From Rhodobacter capsulatus (GTDB lineage: Bacteria; Pseudomonadota; Alphaproteobacteria; Rhodobacterales; Rhodobacteraceae): DNA of 60,231 bases. Position 1 is the stretch's first letter. Every line of letters starts with the position of its first letter. The stretch lies in NCBI RefSeq assembly GCF_005144475.1, contig NZ_SWJZ01000038.1, positions 1 through 60,231 on the forward strand, read 5' to 3'. The notes under the pieces are model-generated. The model ran no database searches, was not told the origin of the DNA, and saw only the letters and a list, made by a program, of their open reading frames with translations. Both the position numbers and the translations under genes were made by a program. Of the stretch, positions 39,145 to 47,468 are shown piece by piece.

Positions 39145-39202
39145 GGAAACGGGCCTCCGAGGGGGGGTTCAGCGAGAATTTCCTAGTGCTTTTTTGCTTG
39201 CA

Positions 39203-40456
39203 ATGCGAGGGACAAATAACCATGAGTTGCGTCACCTCGATGGCGCGACGGGAGTAAGGGCGATTAACAAGCAGCTGTCGGAAGCGGCCGATGCCGCGGT
39301 CAAACGCGCACCGAAGCCGATCCCAAATCCGGCTGCGGCAAGGCCGCGGTTCCGGCACAAGGTTCTGTTGTCCAGCTTTGTCCTGGGCGTCGTCGCCCCG
39401 ACCGTTCTGGCCGTCGTCTATCTGTATCTGATCGCCGCCGATCAATATGCCTCGAAGGTGGGCTTCACCGTCCATTCCGAAGACATGAGTTCCGCCGGTG
39501 CGCTGCTGGGCGGGCTGTCGATGCTGACGCAAAGCAGCTCCTCGGATGCCGAGGTGGTCTACGAATTCATCCAGAGCCGCACCCTGGTCGAGCGGATCAA
39601 CCGCAAGATCGATCTGGCGCAGGTGTTTTCGCGTCCCGCCTTCGATCCGGTCTTCACTTATGACCCCGACGGCACGATCGAGGATCTGGTCGACTACTGG
39701 CAGCGGATGGTGCGGATTTCCTATGCCTCGAACAGCGGCCTGATCGAAGTCGAGAGCCGCGCCTTCACCCGCGAGGATGCCCTGGCGATCGCCCGCGAGA
39801 TCGTCGCGGAATCGACCGCGGTGATCAACGAGATGTCGGCGATCGCCCGCGAGGATGCCACCCGCTACGCGCGCGAAGAACTGGCCGTGGCGATCGAGCG
39901 GCTGAAACAGGCGCGCGAGGAACGCACCCGGTTCCGCTCGAAGACCCGGCTGATCGATCCGGCGGCGGATGTGCAGGGGCAGATGGGGCTGATGACCTCG
40001 CTCGAGCAGCAGCTGGCGCAGGCCTATATCGACCTGAACCTGACGCTGGAAACCTCCTCGGGCGACGATCCGCGGGTGTCGCAGTCGCGCCGCCGCATCG
40101 ACGTGATCCAGACGCTGATCGAACAGGAAAAAAGCAAGTTCGGCATGGGGGACACGGAAAACCCCGATGTGGAATCGACCGAGGATTACCCGACGCTGAT
40201 GGCCGAATACGAACGGCTGAGCGTCGATGTCGAATATGCGAATTCGGCCTATCTGGCGGCGATGGCCTCGCTCGATTCGGCCAAGGCCGAGGCGCAGCGG
40301 CAAAGCCGCTATCTGGCCAGCTACACGACGCCCTCGATGGCCGAGGCCTCGACCTATCCGCGGCGCGGTCTGATTGCCGGGCTGACGGCGGTGTTCCTGA
40401 CGCTGGCCTGGTCGATCTGCGTCCTGATCTTCTACAGTCTGCGCGACAGGCGCTGA
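39203..40456 (+). CDS. Capsule export inner-membrane protein (KpsE/CtrB-like)
   Basis: About 417 residues: a Pro/Ala-rich N-terminal tail, a membrane segment (VLLSSFVLGVVAPTVLAVVYL, first half quoted), a long periplasmic part with coiled-coil helices (AIERLKQAREERTRFRSKTR; LEQQLAQAYIDLNLTLE) and a second membrane segment near the C-terminus (LTAVFLTLAWSICVLIFYSL). This is the polysaccharide co-polymerase architecture of KpsE/CtrB, linking the ABC exporter to the outer-membrane channel. The start is uncertain: ATG 39203 avoids overlap with the divergent kpsM-like gene but lacks a good Shine-Dalgarno. No KpsD/CtrA-like outer-membrane partner is visible in the window. Confidence 0.9.
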   Translation: MRGTNNHELRHLDGATGVRAINKQLSEAADAAVKRAPKPIPNPAAARPRFRHKVLLSSFVLGVVAPTVLAVVYLYLIAADQYASKVGFTVHSEDMSSAGALLGGLSMLTQSSSSDAEVVYEFIQSRTLVERINRKIDLAQVFSRPAFDPVFTYDPDGTIEDLVDYWQRMVRISYASNSGLIEVESRAFTREDALAIAREIVAESTAVINEMSAIAREDATRYAREELAVAIERLKQAREERTRFRSKTRLIDPAADVQGQMGLMTSLEQQLAQAYIDLNLTLETSSGDDPRVSQSRRRIDVIQTLIEQEKSKFGMGDTENPDVESTEDYPTLMAEYERLSVDVEYANSAYLAAMASLDSAKAEAQRQSRYLASYTTPSMAEASTYPRRGLIAGLTAVFLTLAWSICVLIFYSLRDRR

Positions 40457-40460
40457 GCCG

Positions 40461-41144
40461 ATGATCGAGCTGCGGAGCCTGAACAAGACCTTCCGGCTGA
40501 ACGGGGTGTCGAAAACGGTCGCGCGCGACATCAACTTCGTCTTTCCGACGGGCGAGGCGGTGGCGCTTCTGGGCGGCAATGGCGCGGGCAAATCCACCAT
40601 GCTCAGCATGATCGCGGGCACGGTCGAGCCGGACAGCGGCGAGGTGCTTTCGGACGGGTCGGTGTCCTGGCCGATCGGCTTTGCCGGCAGCTTTCACGGC
40701 GATCTGACCGGGGCGCAGAACGTGCGCTTCATCGCCCGGGTCTACGGCATCGACACCGACGAGGCGATCCGCTTCTGCCGCGACTTCGCCGATCTGGGCC
40801 AGCATTTCCACCTGCCGACGCGGACCTATTCCTCGGGGATGCGGTCCCGGCTGGCCTTTGCCATGTCGATGGCCGTGCCCTTCGACACCTATCTGATCGA
40901 CGAGGTGATGTCGGTCGGCGACACCTCGTTCAAGTCGAAGTGCCAATCCTTCATGCAGGAGCGGCTGAAGACCTCGAGCGCGATCATCGTCTCGCACCAG
41001 TTCGGGGAACTCAAGCGGCTCTGCGCCTCGGGGGTCTATCTGGAGGGCGGGCAGCTTTATTACTACCCCGAGGTCGGCCAGGCGATCGAGCATTACCAGA
41101 AGGCGATGCAGCGCAACGCCGCCCGGACGCCCGGCGGCGTCTGA
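40461..41144 (+). CDS. Capsule export ATPase (KpsT-like)
   Basis: A 227-residue ABC ATPase. Walker A is GGNGAGKST (38-46), the signature is YSSGMRSRLAFAMSM, and Walker B is YLIDEVMSVGD, the wording typical of KpsT/CtrD/RfbE polysaccharide exporters. It energises export of the lipid-linked polysaccharide with the KpsM-like permease. It starts 4 nt after the KpsE-like gene, clearly in one transcript. Confidence 0.93.
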   Translation: MIELRSLNKTFRLNGVSKTVARDINFVFPTGEAVALLGGNGAGKSTMLSMIAGTVEPDSGEVLSDGSVSWPIGFAGSFHGDLTGAQNVRFIARVYGIDTDEAIRFCRDFADLGQHFHLPTRTYSSGMRSRLAFAMSMAVPFDTYLIDEVMSVGDTSFKSKCQSFMQERLKTSSAIIVSHQFGELKRLCASGVYLEGGQLYYYPEVGQAIEHYQKAMQRNAARTPGGV

Positions 41145-41244
41145 GATCCGTTGCCGATCCGCGGTCCCGGGCGCGCGCCGCTGTGCGGGCATCTTTACCT
41201 TCCCGCGGGAAAGCTGGGGCCGTTCATCACCCGCGGAGATCACC

Positions 41245-42360
41245 ATGGCCGATCAAACCCCGCTTCTGGGGCTGCCCCTCCTCCTGCCGTCGCAGGCGCA
41301 AAAGCATGTCACCCACAACGAGGCGCTGAGCCTGCTCGATGCGATCGTGCAGCTTGCGGTGCTGGACCGGACGCTGACGGTGCCGCCCGCCTCGCCGCAG
41401 ACCGGCGACCGCCACATCGTCGCCGCGGGCGGGGCGGCGGCCTGGACCGGGCAGGACGGGGCGGTAGCGCTCTGGACCGGCAGCGGCTGGCTCTTCGCGG
41501 TGCCGCAGCCGGGCTGGACGGCGCGGGATCTGTCCGACGGGGCGTTGCTGATGTTCGACGGCAGCGCCTGGGGGCTGGCGCCGGTCGAGACCGACAACCT
41601 GCCCGGGCTGGGCATCAATACCAGCCATGACGCCACGAACCGGCTGGCGGTCCAGGCCGCGGCGACGCTGCTCAGTCACGAGGGCGCGGGGCATCAGCTG
41701 AAGCTCAACAAGGCGCTGCCCACCGATACCGCAAGCCTGCTGTTCCAGACCTCCTGGTCGGGCCGGGCCGAGATGGGCACGACGGGCAGCGACAGTTTCG
41801 CGATCAAGGTCAGCGCCGATGGCACGGCCTGGAAGACCGCGTTCAGCTTTGCCGGAGCGACGGGGCTGGTGTCGGGCCTGGCGGTGCAGCAGTCGCGGAC
41901 CGATGTGACGGCGGGGCGGCTGATGCGGGCGGATTGGGGCTACGGGCCGGGCAATCTGCTGGGCACGGTGGCGCAAAGCGCGGGCGTGCCGACGGGGGCG
42001 GTGCTGGAGCGCGGCACCACCACGAACGGCGACTACATCCGTTTCGCCGATGGCACGCAGATCTGTTTCGCGCAGCGCTCGCTCGGCTCGATCATCGCGC
42101 AGGGCGCGGGGTCCTTTGCCGCGCCCTACAGGACCGCCGATGTCAGCTGGACCTACCCCAAGGTCTTCGTCGCCGCGCCGGTGGTGATCTGCCGCGGCGT
42201 GGCGCCGACCGGCCTGACCCAGGACCGGCGCAGCTGCGCGGGTTGCGTCGGCGATCTGGATGCCACGGCGGCGGCGGGCATCCATGTCGTGCGGCTGGGC
42301 GGTGCGGCCAATGCCGATGTCTTCAAGGCCGATCTGATCGCCCTCGGCCGCTGGGTCTAA
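41245..42360 (+). CDS. DUF2793 spike/fibre-type protein
   Basis: A 371-residue protein. Residues 1-150 match DUF2793: LGLPLLLPSQAQKHVTHNEA, then TGDRHIVAAGG and WTGQDGAVALWTGSGWLF. A spacer and a C-terminal beta-rich domain with NGDYIRFADGTQICFAQRS follow, similar to phage tail-fibre or carbohydrate-binding ends. DUF2793 proteins occur in phages and gene-transfer-agent loci of alphaproteobacteria; in Rhodobacter capsulatus, GTA head-spike genes bind the capsule and lie near capsule genes. Here the gene follows the capsule exporter (100 nt after kpsT) and ends with a 4-nt convergent overlap with a glycosyltransferase. A GTA or phage spike role is inferred. Confidence 0.8.
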   Translation: MADQTPLLGLPLLLPSQAQKHVTHNEALSLLDAIVQLAVLDRTLTVPPASPQTGDRHIVAAGGAAAWTGQDGAVALWTGSGWLFAVPQPGWTARDLSDGALLMFDGSAWGLAPVETDNLPGLGINTSHDATNRLAVQAAATLLSHEGAGHQLKLNKALPTDTASLLFQTSWSGRAEMGTTGSDSFAIKVSADGTAWKTAFSFAGATGLVSGLAVQQSRTDVTAGRLMRADWGYGPGNLLGTVAQSAGVPTGAVLERGTTTNGDYIRFADGTQICFAQRSLGSIIAQGAGSFAAPYRTADVSWTYPKVFVAAPVVICRGVAPTGLTQDRRSCAGCVGDLDATAAAGIHVVRLGGAANADVFKADLIALGRWV

Positions 42361-43277
42361 AGCCGTCGCAGCAGCGCCCCGGCATAAAGGGAAAGCTGCC
42401 CGCGCAGGCCTTGCCGGTAAAAGCCCGCGCGGCGGATCGCGGCAAGGCTTTGCAGCGGCGGCAGGGCGCGGGCCTGTTCAAAGGCGCTCAGCAGGGCGCG
42501 GTTTTCCGGCGTCAGCAGATCCTCGATCGTGCGCAGCGCGGCGATGTTGCGTTTGCACCAGTCGGAAAACCGCCCCGTCACCAGCATATGCGCCCGCATC
42601 AGCGTGGCCAGCGCGCCGCGGTTCGCGCCGATCACATTGCCCTCGTGCTGACGATAAAGCAGATGCGGCGTGTTGTCGAAGATCACCCGGCCGCCGATGC
42701 CGGTGATCACCTGATAGATCCACCAGTCATGGATCACCGTATCGGTGGTGCGCAGGGCGGCGGCACGGATCGCCTCGGCCCCGGCGCGGTTGAGCACCAT
42801 CGTATTGCCGCCCGCGATGTTCTGCACCAAAGCATGCGCAAAAGAGGCGGGCCGGGGGGCGCCGCGAGAGAGCCGGTGCCCGGTCAGGTCCTCGTTCACC
42901 TCGAAGGAGCGGCCGCAGTAAAGCGCCGGTTGCCCGTCGGGCAAAGGCGCCAGCGCCGCCGCCGCGACCTGCAGTTTTTCCGGCAGCCAGACATCGTCCT
43001 GATCGGAAATCGCCCAAAGATCGGTTTCGACCGGCAGGCGCAGCAGCGACAGGAAATTCTGCGCCGCCCCGGCCCGCGGCCCGGCCCGCAGCGTGACGGC
43101 GATCTCGGGATGGGCGGCGGCCCAGTCGGTCAGCACCTGCACCGTCGCATCGGTCGAGCCGTCATCGCTGACGATCAGCCTTGCGGGCACAAGACTTTGC
43201 GCGGCGAAACTGTCGAGCTGCGGCACCAGCCGGGTTGCCCCGTTCCAGGTCGCCATCAGGATCGTGACCGAGGCCAC
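42357..43277 (-). CDS. Family 2 glycosyltransferase
   Basis: A 306-residue GT-A fold enzyme. ILMATWNGATRLVPQLDS opens the nucleotide-sugar domain, VSDDGSTDAT is the family's SDDGSxD motif, and ISDQDDVWLPEKL contains the metal-binding DQDD (the DXD equivalent) typical of rhamnosyltransferase-like GT2 proteins. GTG 43277 has GAGGGG upstream. It lies 6 nt after rmlA in the leftward rml operon, so dTDP-rhamnose is the likely donor. The stop overlaps that of the DUF2793 gene on the other strand. Confidence 0.9.
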   Translation of the reverse strand: MASVTILMATWNGATRLVPQLDSFAAQSLVPARLIVSDDGSTDATVQVLTDWAAAHPEIAVTLRAGPRAGAAQNFLSLLRLPVETDLWAISDQDDVWLPEKLQVAAAALAPLPDGQPALYCGRSFEVNEDLTGHRLSRGAPRPASFAHALVQNIAGGNTMVLNRAGAEAIRAAALRTTDTVIHDWWIYQVITGIGGRVIFDNTPHLLYRQHEGNVIGANRGALATLMRAHMLVTGRFSDWCKRNIAALRTIEDLLTPENRALLSAFEQARALPPLQSLAAIRRAGFYRQGLRGQLSLYAGALLRRL

Positions 43278-43283
43278 CGCCCC

Positions 43284-44159
43284 TCACCCTTCCAGCAGCT
43301 TGCGCAGATAATCGCCGTAATCGTTCTTGCCGAACAGCTTCGCCCGGGCGCGCAGGCCCTCGGCATCGATCCAGCCGCGTTCAAAGGCGATCTCGTCCGG
43401 GCTGCCGGTCTGCAGGCCCTGCCGTTTTTCCAGCGTGCGGACGAAATTGCCCGCATCCAGCAGGCTGCCATGCGTGCCGGTATCAAGCCAGGCATAGCCG
43501 CGGCCCATCGGACAGACCCGCAGGCTGCCCTCGGCCAGATACATTTCCAGAAGCGTGACGATTTCCAGCTCGCCCCGCGCCGAGGGCGTGACCTTGCGGG
43601 CGCGTTCGGGGGCGCTGCCATCGAGGAAGTAAAGCCCGGTCACCGCAAAGTTCGACGGCGGCACCGGCGGTTTTTCGATGATCGCCCGGACCTTGCCCTC
43701 GGTGTCGAAATCCACCACACCATAGCGTTCCGGATCGGCGACGCGATAGCCGAAGACGGTGCCGCCGGTCGCATGGGCATCGGCCTCGGCCAGCAGCGCC
43801 GAAAGCCCGTGGCCGAAAAAGATGTTGTCGCCCAGCACCATCGCCGAGGGGGCGCCGTCCAGGAATTCCTCGGCCAGGATATAGGCCTGCGCCAGACCGT
43901 CGGGCGAGGGCTGCGCGATATAGGTCAGGCTGAGACCCCATTGCGAACCGTCGCCCAGCGTGCGCTTGAACTGCTCCTGATCGATCGGCGTGGTGATGAT
44001 CGCGATCTCGCGGATCCCCGCCAGCATCAGCACCGAGAGCGGATAATAGACCATCGGCTTGTCATAGATCGGCAGAAGCTGCTTCGAGACGCCGATGGTG
44101 ATCGGATAAAGCCGCGTGCCCGAGCCCCCGGCCAGAATGATACCCTTGCGTGTCGTCAT
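43284..44159 (-). CDS. rmlA: Glucose-1-phosphate thymidylyltransferase RmlA
   Basis: A 291-residue nucleotidyltransferase with GGSGTRLYP (11-19), SKQLLPIYDKPMVYYPLS and VLGDNIFFGHG, all standard for RmlA. It makes dTDP-glucose from glucose-1-phosphate and dTTP, the first step to dTDP-L-rhamnose. The ATG lies one base after the rmlD stop. The order rmlC-rmlB-sulfotransferase-rmlD-rmlA-GT2 on one strand makes a tight operon. Confidence 0.96.
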   Translation of the reverse strand: MTTRKGIILAGGSGTRLYPITIGVSKQLLPIYDKPMVYYPLSVLMLAGIREIAIITTPIDQEQFKRTLGDGSQWGLSLTYIAQPSPDGLAQAYILAEEFLDGAPSAMVLGDNIFFGHGLSALLAEADAHATGGTVFGYRVADPERYGVVDFDTEGKVRAIIEKPPVPPSNFAVTGLYFLDGSAPERARKVTPSARGELEIVTLLEMYLAEGSLRVCPMGRGYAWLDTGTHGSLLDAGNFVRTLEKRQGLQTGSPDEIAFERGWIDAEGLRARAKLFGKNDYGDYLRKLLEG

Positions 44160-44160
44160 T

Positions 44161-45006
44161 TCAAATCTCCAGTTCTTTCAAAACTTTGGAAAGACCGACC
44201 TGCCAGTCGGGCGGGGCGATGCCGAAATCGCGCGTCAGCGCCGTGCAGTCCATCCGGCTGTTGAGCGGGCGCAGCGCAGGCGTCGGATAGGCCGCGGTCG
44301 GAATGCCCGTCACCGCCACCTTGCGCCCGGCCCGGGCAAAGATCTCGCGGGCGAAATCGGCCCAGCTGACCCAGGGGCTGCCGCCGAAATGATAGGTGCC
44401 GCCGGGCTGTCCGGCGACCATCTTCTGCGCCATGATGACCAGCGCCGCCGCGATGTCGGCCGCGGGGGTCGGACCGCCGATCTGGTCTTCGACCACGTTC
44501 AGCGCGTCGCGGCTCTCGCTCAGCCGCAGCATGGTCTTCACGAAATTCGCCCCATGCGCGGAAAACACCCAGGAGGTGCGCAGGATCGCCGCAGCGCCGC
44601 CCGCCGCGCGGACGCCCTGTTCCCCGGCCAGCTTGCTGCGGCCATAGGCATTTTGCGGCGCCACCGGATCGGTCTCGACCCAGGGCGCGCTGCCCGCGCC
44701 GGAAAAGACGTAATCGGTCGAGACATGCAGGAAGGGGATGCCCCTTGCCGCCGCCGCCCGGGCCATCGCCGCGGGGGCATCGCCATTCACCACCGTCGCC
44801 GCGGCTTCCTCGGCCTCGGCCTTGTCCACCGCGGTCCAGGCGGCGGCATTGATCACCGCCGCGGCGTCGCTGTCGCGGATCGCGGCCGCGCAGGCCTCGG
44901 GATCGGCAAGATCGGCCTGCTCGCGTCCCAGAAACACGGCCTGCGGCAGCTGGCGTTGCAATTCTGTCGCGACCTGACCCGTCCGACCAAACACGAGAAC
45001 CTTCAT
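44161..45006 (-). CDS. rmlD: dTDP-4-dehydrorhamnose reductase RmlD
   Basis: A 281-residue extended SDR. Visible parts are VFGRTGQVA (cofactor loop), STDYVFSG, and the catalytic YGRSK. GGTYHFGG and ALRPLNSRMDCTAL near the end are typical of RmlD. It performs the last reduction to dTDP-L-rhamnose. It begins two bases after the sulfotransferase-like gene. A longer open frame upstream only reads through neighbouring genes. Confidence 0.94.
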   Translation of the reverse strand: MKVLVFGRTGQVATELQRQLPQAVFLGREQADLADPEACAAAIRDSDAAAVINAAAWTAVDKAEAEEAAATVVNGDAPAAMARAAAARGIPFLHVSTDYVFSGAGSAPWVETDPVAPQNAYGRSKLAGEQGVRAAGGAAAILRTSWVFSAHGANFVKTMLRLSESRDALNVVEDQIGGPTPAADIAAALVIMAQKMVAGQPGGTYHFGGSPWVSWADFAREIFARAGRKVAVTGIPTAAYPTPALRPLNSRMDCTALTRDFGIAPPDWQVGLSKVLKELEI

Positions 45007-45008
45007 TT

Positions 45009-45686
45009 TCAGCCCCTGACCCGAGTGTTGAAACGCATGTCGAGCCCGTCGAACAGACCCGGTTGACCGATCGCCCGCGCGAAGGCGGGCAGGATGTCGC
45101 CCTCTTCGGCGCAAATCCGGTCGTAATCCAGCACCACCGGCGTGCCGATCCCCTGCCAGAAGGCCAGGATCGCCGCGGTGTCGTAATACCAGGCGCCATC
45201 GGTGCTGTGATCGTCGGGCAGCGCCTTTTGCAGGTCCCAGTTGCCGGTCTTGCGCAGCTGATCGGCGCGCGAAGCCCGCCAGTCGTCCGGATTGCGCAGG
45301 GCGATCAGCGGCACGATCCGCGCAAAGCCTGCGGCAAGGCTGCTTTGCAGCGCAAAGGCCTCGAGCGGCGTGCGCAGCAGGCAGAATTCCTCGCTGCTGA
45401 TGATCATGTCCGGGGCGGTCCCGCGCATCGCCGCGATCTCGGCGGGAACCGCGGCAAGCCGGGCCAGATCGGGCAGCGGCTCGCCAAGGCTTACCCGCGG
45501 GGTCGAGCGGATCTCGGGACGCAGGAAGGTGTTCGCCAGGGACCAGGCGTTCGATTTGGAATGAACCGCAATACCCGCCGCCCGCAGCGGGCCGGTCGAA
45601 CGCTGCAACGCCCGCTGGATCGAGGTCGTCCCGGTCTTGTGGGTGCCGACATGCAGCCAGAGCGTGCCCGTTCCCGCGTGGTTCAC
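45009..45686 (-). CDS. Sulfotransferase-like protein within the rml operon
   Basis: A 225-residue P-loop protein beginning near [17 protein letters not shown] (11-27), the PAPS 5'-phosphosulfate loop of sulfotransferases. The 3'-phosphate region may be [20 protein letters not shown]. It is short, and conserved blocks beyond these two are weak, so it may use another donor or serve a related role. GTG 45686 overlaps the rmlB stop (GTGA), and it ends two bases before rmlD, so it is embedded in the rhamnose operon. With the enzyme at 31.1-31.9 kb it suggests a sulfated polysaccharide. Confidence 0.8.
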   Translation of the reverse strand: MNHAGTGTLWLHVGTHKTGTTSIQRALQRSTGPLRAAGIAVHSKSNAWSLANTFLRPEIRSTPRVSLGEPLPDLARLAAVPAEIAAMRGTAPDMIISSEEFCLLRTPLEAFALQSSLAAGFARIVPLIALRNPDDWRASRADQLRKTGNWDLQKALPDDHSTDGAWYYDTAAILAFWQGIGTPVVLDYDRICAEEGDILPAFARAIGQPGLFDGLDMRFNTRVRG

Positions 45687-46732
45687 CCCTTGACCCCCAA
45701 TCGCTGGCCGACGCCGTCGCGGTTCTGCAACGCCCGCCACCAGCTTTCGTTCGCCAGATACCAGTCGACGGTGCGTTCCAGCCCCTCTTCGACCGTGACC
45801 GAGGGCCGCCAGCCCAGTTCGGTGCGGATCCGCGTCGGGTCGATCGCATAACGGGCGTCATGGCCGGGGCGATCGGTGACGAAGGTGATCTGATCGGCAT
45901 AGCTGCCCGCGGCCTTCGGGCGCTTGCGGTCGAGGATCGCGCAGAGGGTGCGGACCAGTTCGAGGTTGGTGCGCTCGTTCTCGCCGCCGATGTTGTAACT
46001 GCGCCCGACCGCGCCCTTTTCGACCACGGTCAGCAGCGCATCGGCGTGATCCTCGACATAAAGCCAGTCGCGGATGTTCGAGCCGTCGCCATAGATCGGC
46101 AGCGCCTTGCCCGCCAGCGCGTTCAGGATGATCACCGGGATCAGCTTTTCCGGGAAATGGAACGGCCCGTAATTGTTCGAGCAATTCGTCAGCACCACGG
46201 GCAGGCCATAGGTCTCGTGCCAGGCGCGGACCAGATGATCCGAGCCCGCCTTCGAGGCCGAATAGGGGCTGCGCGGATCATAGGGCGTGTCTTCGGTGAA
46301 CTTGACCGCGGGGTCATGCGGCAGGGACCCGAAGACCTCGTCGGTGGAGATGTGATGGAAGCGGAAGCTCTCGGGACGACCGCGGCCTTCCCAATGCTGC
46401 CGGGCGGCCTGCAGCATCTGATAGGTGCCCATCACATTCGTCTCGATGAAGACGCCCGGCCCGTCGATCGAGCGGTCGACATGGCTTTCCGCCGCCAGAT
46501 GCATCACCGCATCGGGCTGATGGCGGTCCAGAATGGCGGCGATGGCGGCGCCGTCGCGGATGTCGGCCTGTTCAAACGCATAAAGCGGCGCGCTGGCGAC
46601 CGAGGCGACGTTGTCGAGACAGGCGGCATAGGTCAGGGCATCGACATTGACCACGGCATGACCGCGCGCGATCGCCAGACGCACCACCGCGGAGCCGATG
46701 AACCCTGCCCCCCCGGTCACGAGAATCTTCAT
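45683..46732 (-). CDS. rmlB: dTDP-glucose 4,6-dehydratase RmlB
   Basis: A 349-residue SDR with the NAD motif GGAGFIG (7-13), [24 protein letters not shown] and the catalytic YSASK. It converts dTDP-glucose to the 4-keto-6-deoxy sugar. The start is set at ATG 46732 (MKILVTGG); an ATG four codons upstream is the alternative. It overlaps the downstream sulfotransferase-like gene by 4 nt. Confidence 0.96.
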   Translation of the reverse strand: MKILVTGGAGFIGSAVVRLAIARGHAVVNVDALTYAACLDNVASVASAPLYAFEQADIRDGAAIAAILDRHQPDAVMHLAAESHVDRSIDGPGVFIETNVMGTYQMLQAARQHWEGRGRPESFRFHHISTDEVFGSLPHDPAVKFTEDTPYDPRSPYSASKAGSDHLVRAWHETYGLPVVLTNCSNNYGPFHFPEKLIPVIILNALAGKALPIYGDGSNIRDWLYVEDHADALLTVVEKGAVGRSYNIGGENERTNLELVRTLCAILDRKRPKAAGSYADQITFVTDRPGHDARYAIDPTRIRTELGWRPSVTVEEGLERTVDWYLANESWWRALQNRDGVGQRLGVKG

Positions 46733-46820
46733 GGCAAATTCCATTTCTTCTGGTTTGAAACAGGCTTACTTGCGCAGATTGCAAAGGACAACCGACCTTT
46801 GCAATCCTGTCGGTGTGGTC

Positions 46821-47384
46821 TCAGCCCTGCCAGGTGAAGGCGCTGTCGAAATCGGCGATCCGCCCCGCGACCGCATCCTTGGCCGACAGCACCGGCTCCA
46901 GATCGCCCATGCCCCAGTCGATGCCGATATCGGGGTCGTTCCAGATCAGCGCGCCCTCGGTTTCCGGGTGATAGTAATCCGAGCATTTGTAGATGATCTC
47001 GGTTTCCGGCGCGCGGGTGACGAAGCCATGCGCGAAGCCCTTGGGCACCAGCAGTTGACGGCCGTTTTCAAAGCTCAGCTCGGCGCCGAACCACTGCCCG
47101 TAGGTGGGCGAGCCCTTGCGGATGTCGACCGCGACATCGAAAAGACAGCCCTTGCCGCAGCGCACCAGCTTGTCCTGCGCATGCGGGGGGGTCTGGAAAT
47201 GCAGGCCGCGGATCGTGCCCACGGTCATCGACAGCGAATGGTTGTCCTGCACGAAGACGGTGTCGATCCCGTGCTCGGCCAGCGCCTTGGCCGAGTAGCT
47301 TTCGGAGAAGAAGCCCCGGTGGTCGCCGAAGCGGCGGGGGGTGATCAGTTTGACACCGGCAAGCGGCGTGTCTTCGACGAGCAT
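46821..47384 (-). CDS. rmlC: dTDP-4-dehydrorhamnose 3,5-epimerase RmlC
   Basis: A 187-residue cupin epimerase with RRFGDHRGFFSESY, FVQDNHSLS, and the catalytic His in GLHFQTPP. The IYKCSDYYHPETEG segment is the usual C-terminal active-site block. It epimerises C3 and C5 on the way to dTDP-L-rhamnose. GAGGAC precedes ATG 47384. It is the first gene of the leftward rml operon, so the operon promoter lies in or before the short gap after the RTX gene. Confidence 0.95.
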   Translation of the reverse strand: MLVEDTPLAGVKLITPRRFGDHRGFFSESYSAKALAEHGIDTVFVQDNHSLSMTVGTIRGLHFQTPPHAQDKLVRCGKGCLFDVAVDIRKGSPTYGQWFGAELSFENGRQLLVPKGFAHGFVTRAPETEIIYKCSDYYHPETEGALIWNDPDIGIDWGMGDLEPVLSAKDAVAGRIADFDSAFTWQG

Positions 47385-47468
47385 CGCGGTCCTCGTTGCA
47401 AGATGGGTTCCGCGCCTGCTTAACAATTGCTTGCGCCAAAGTCACCCGGCCTGTCGCAAGCCCCGTCG

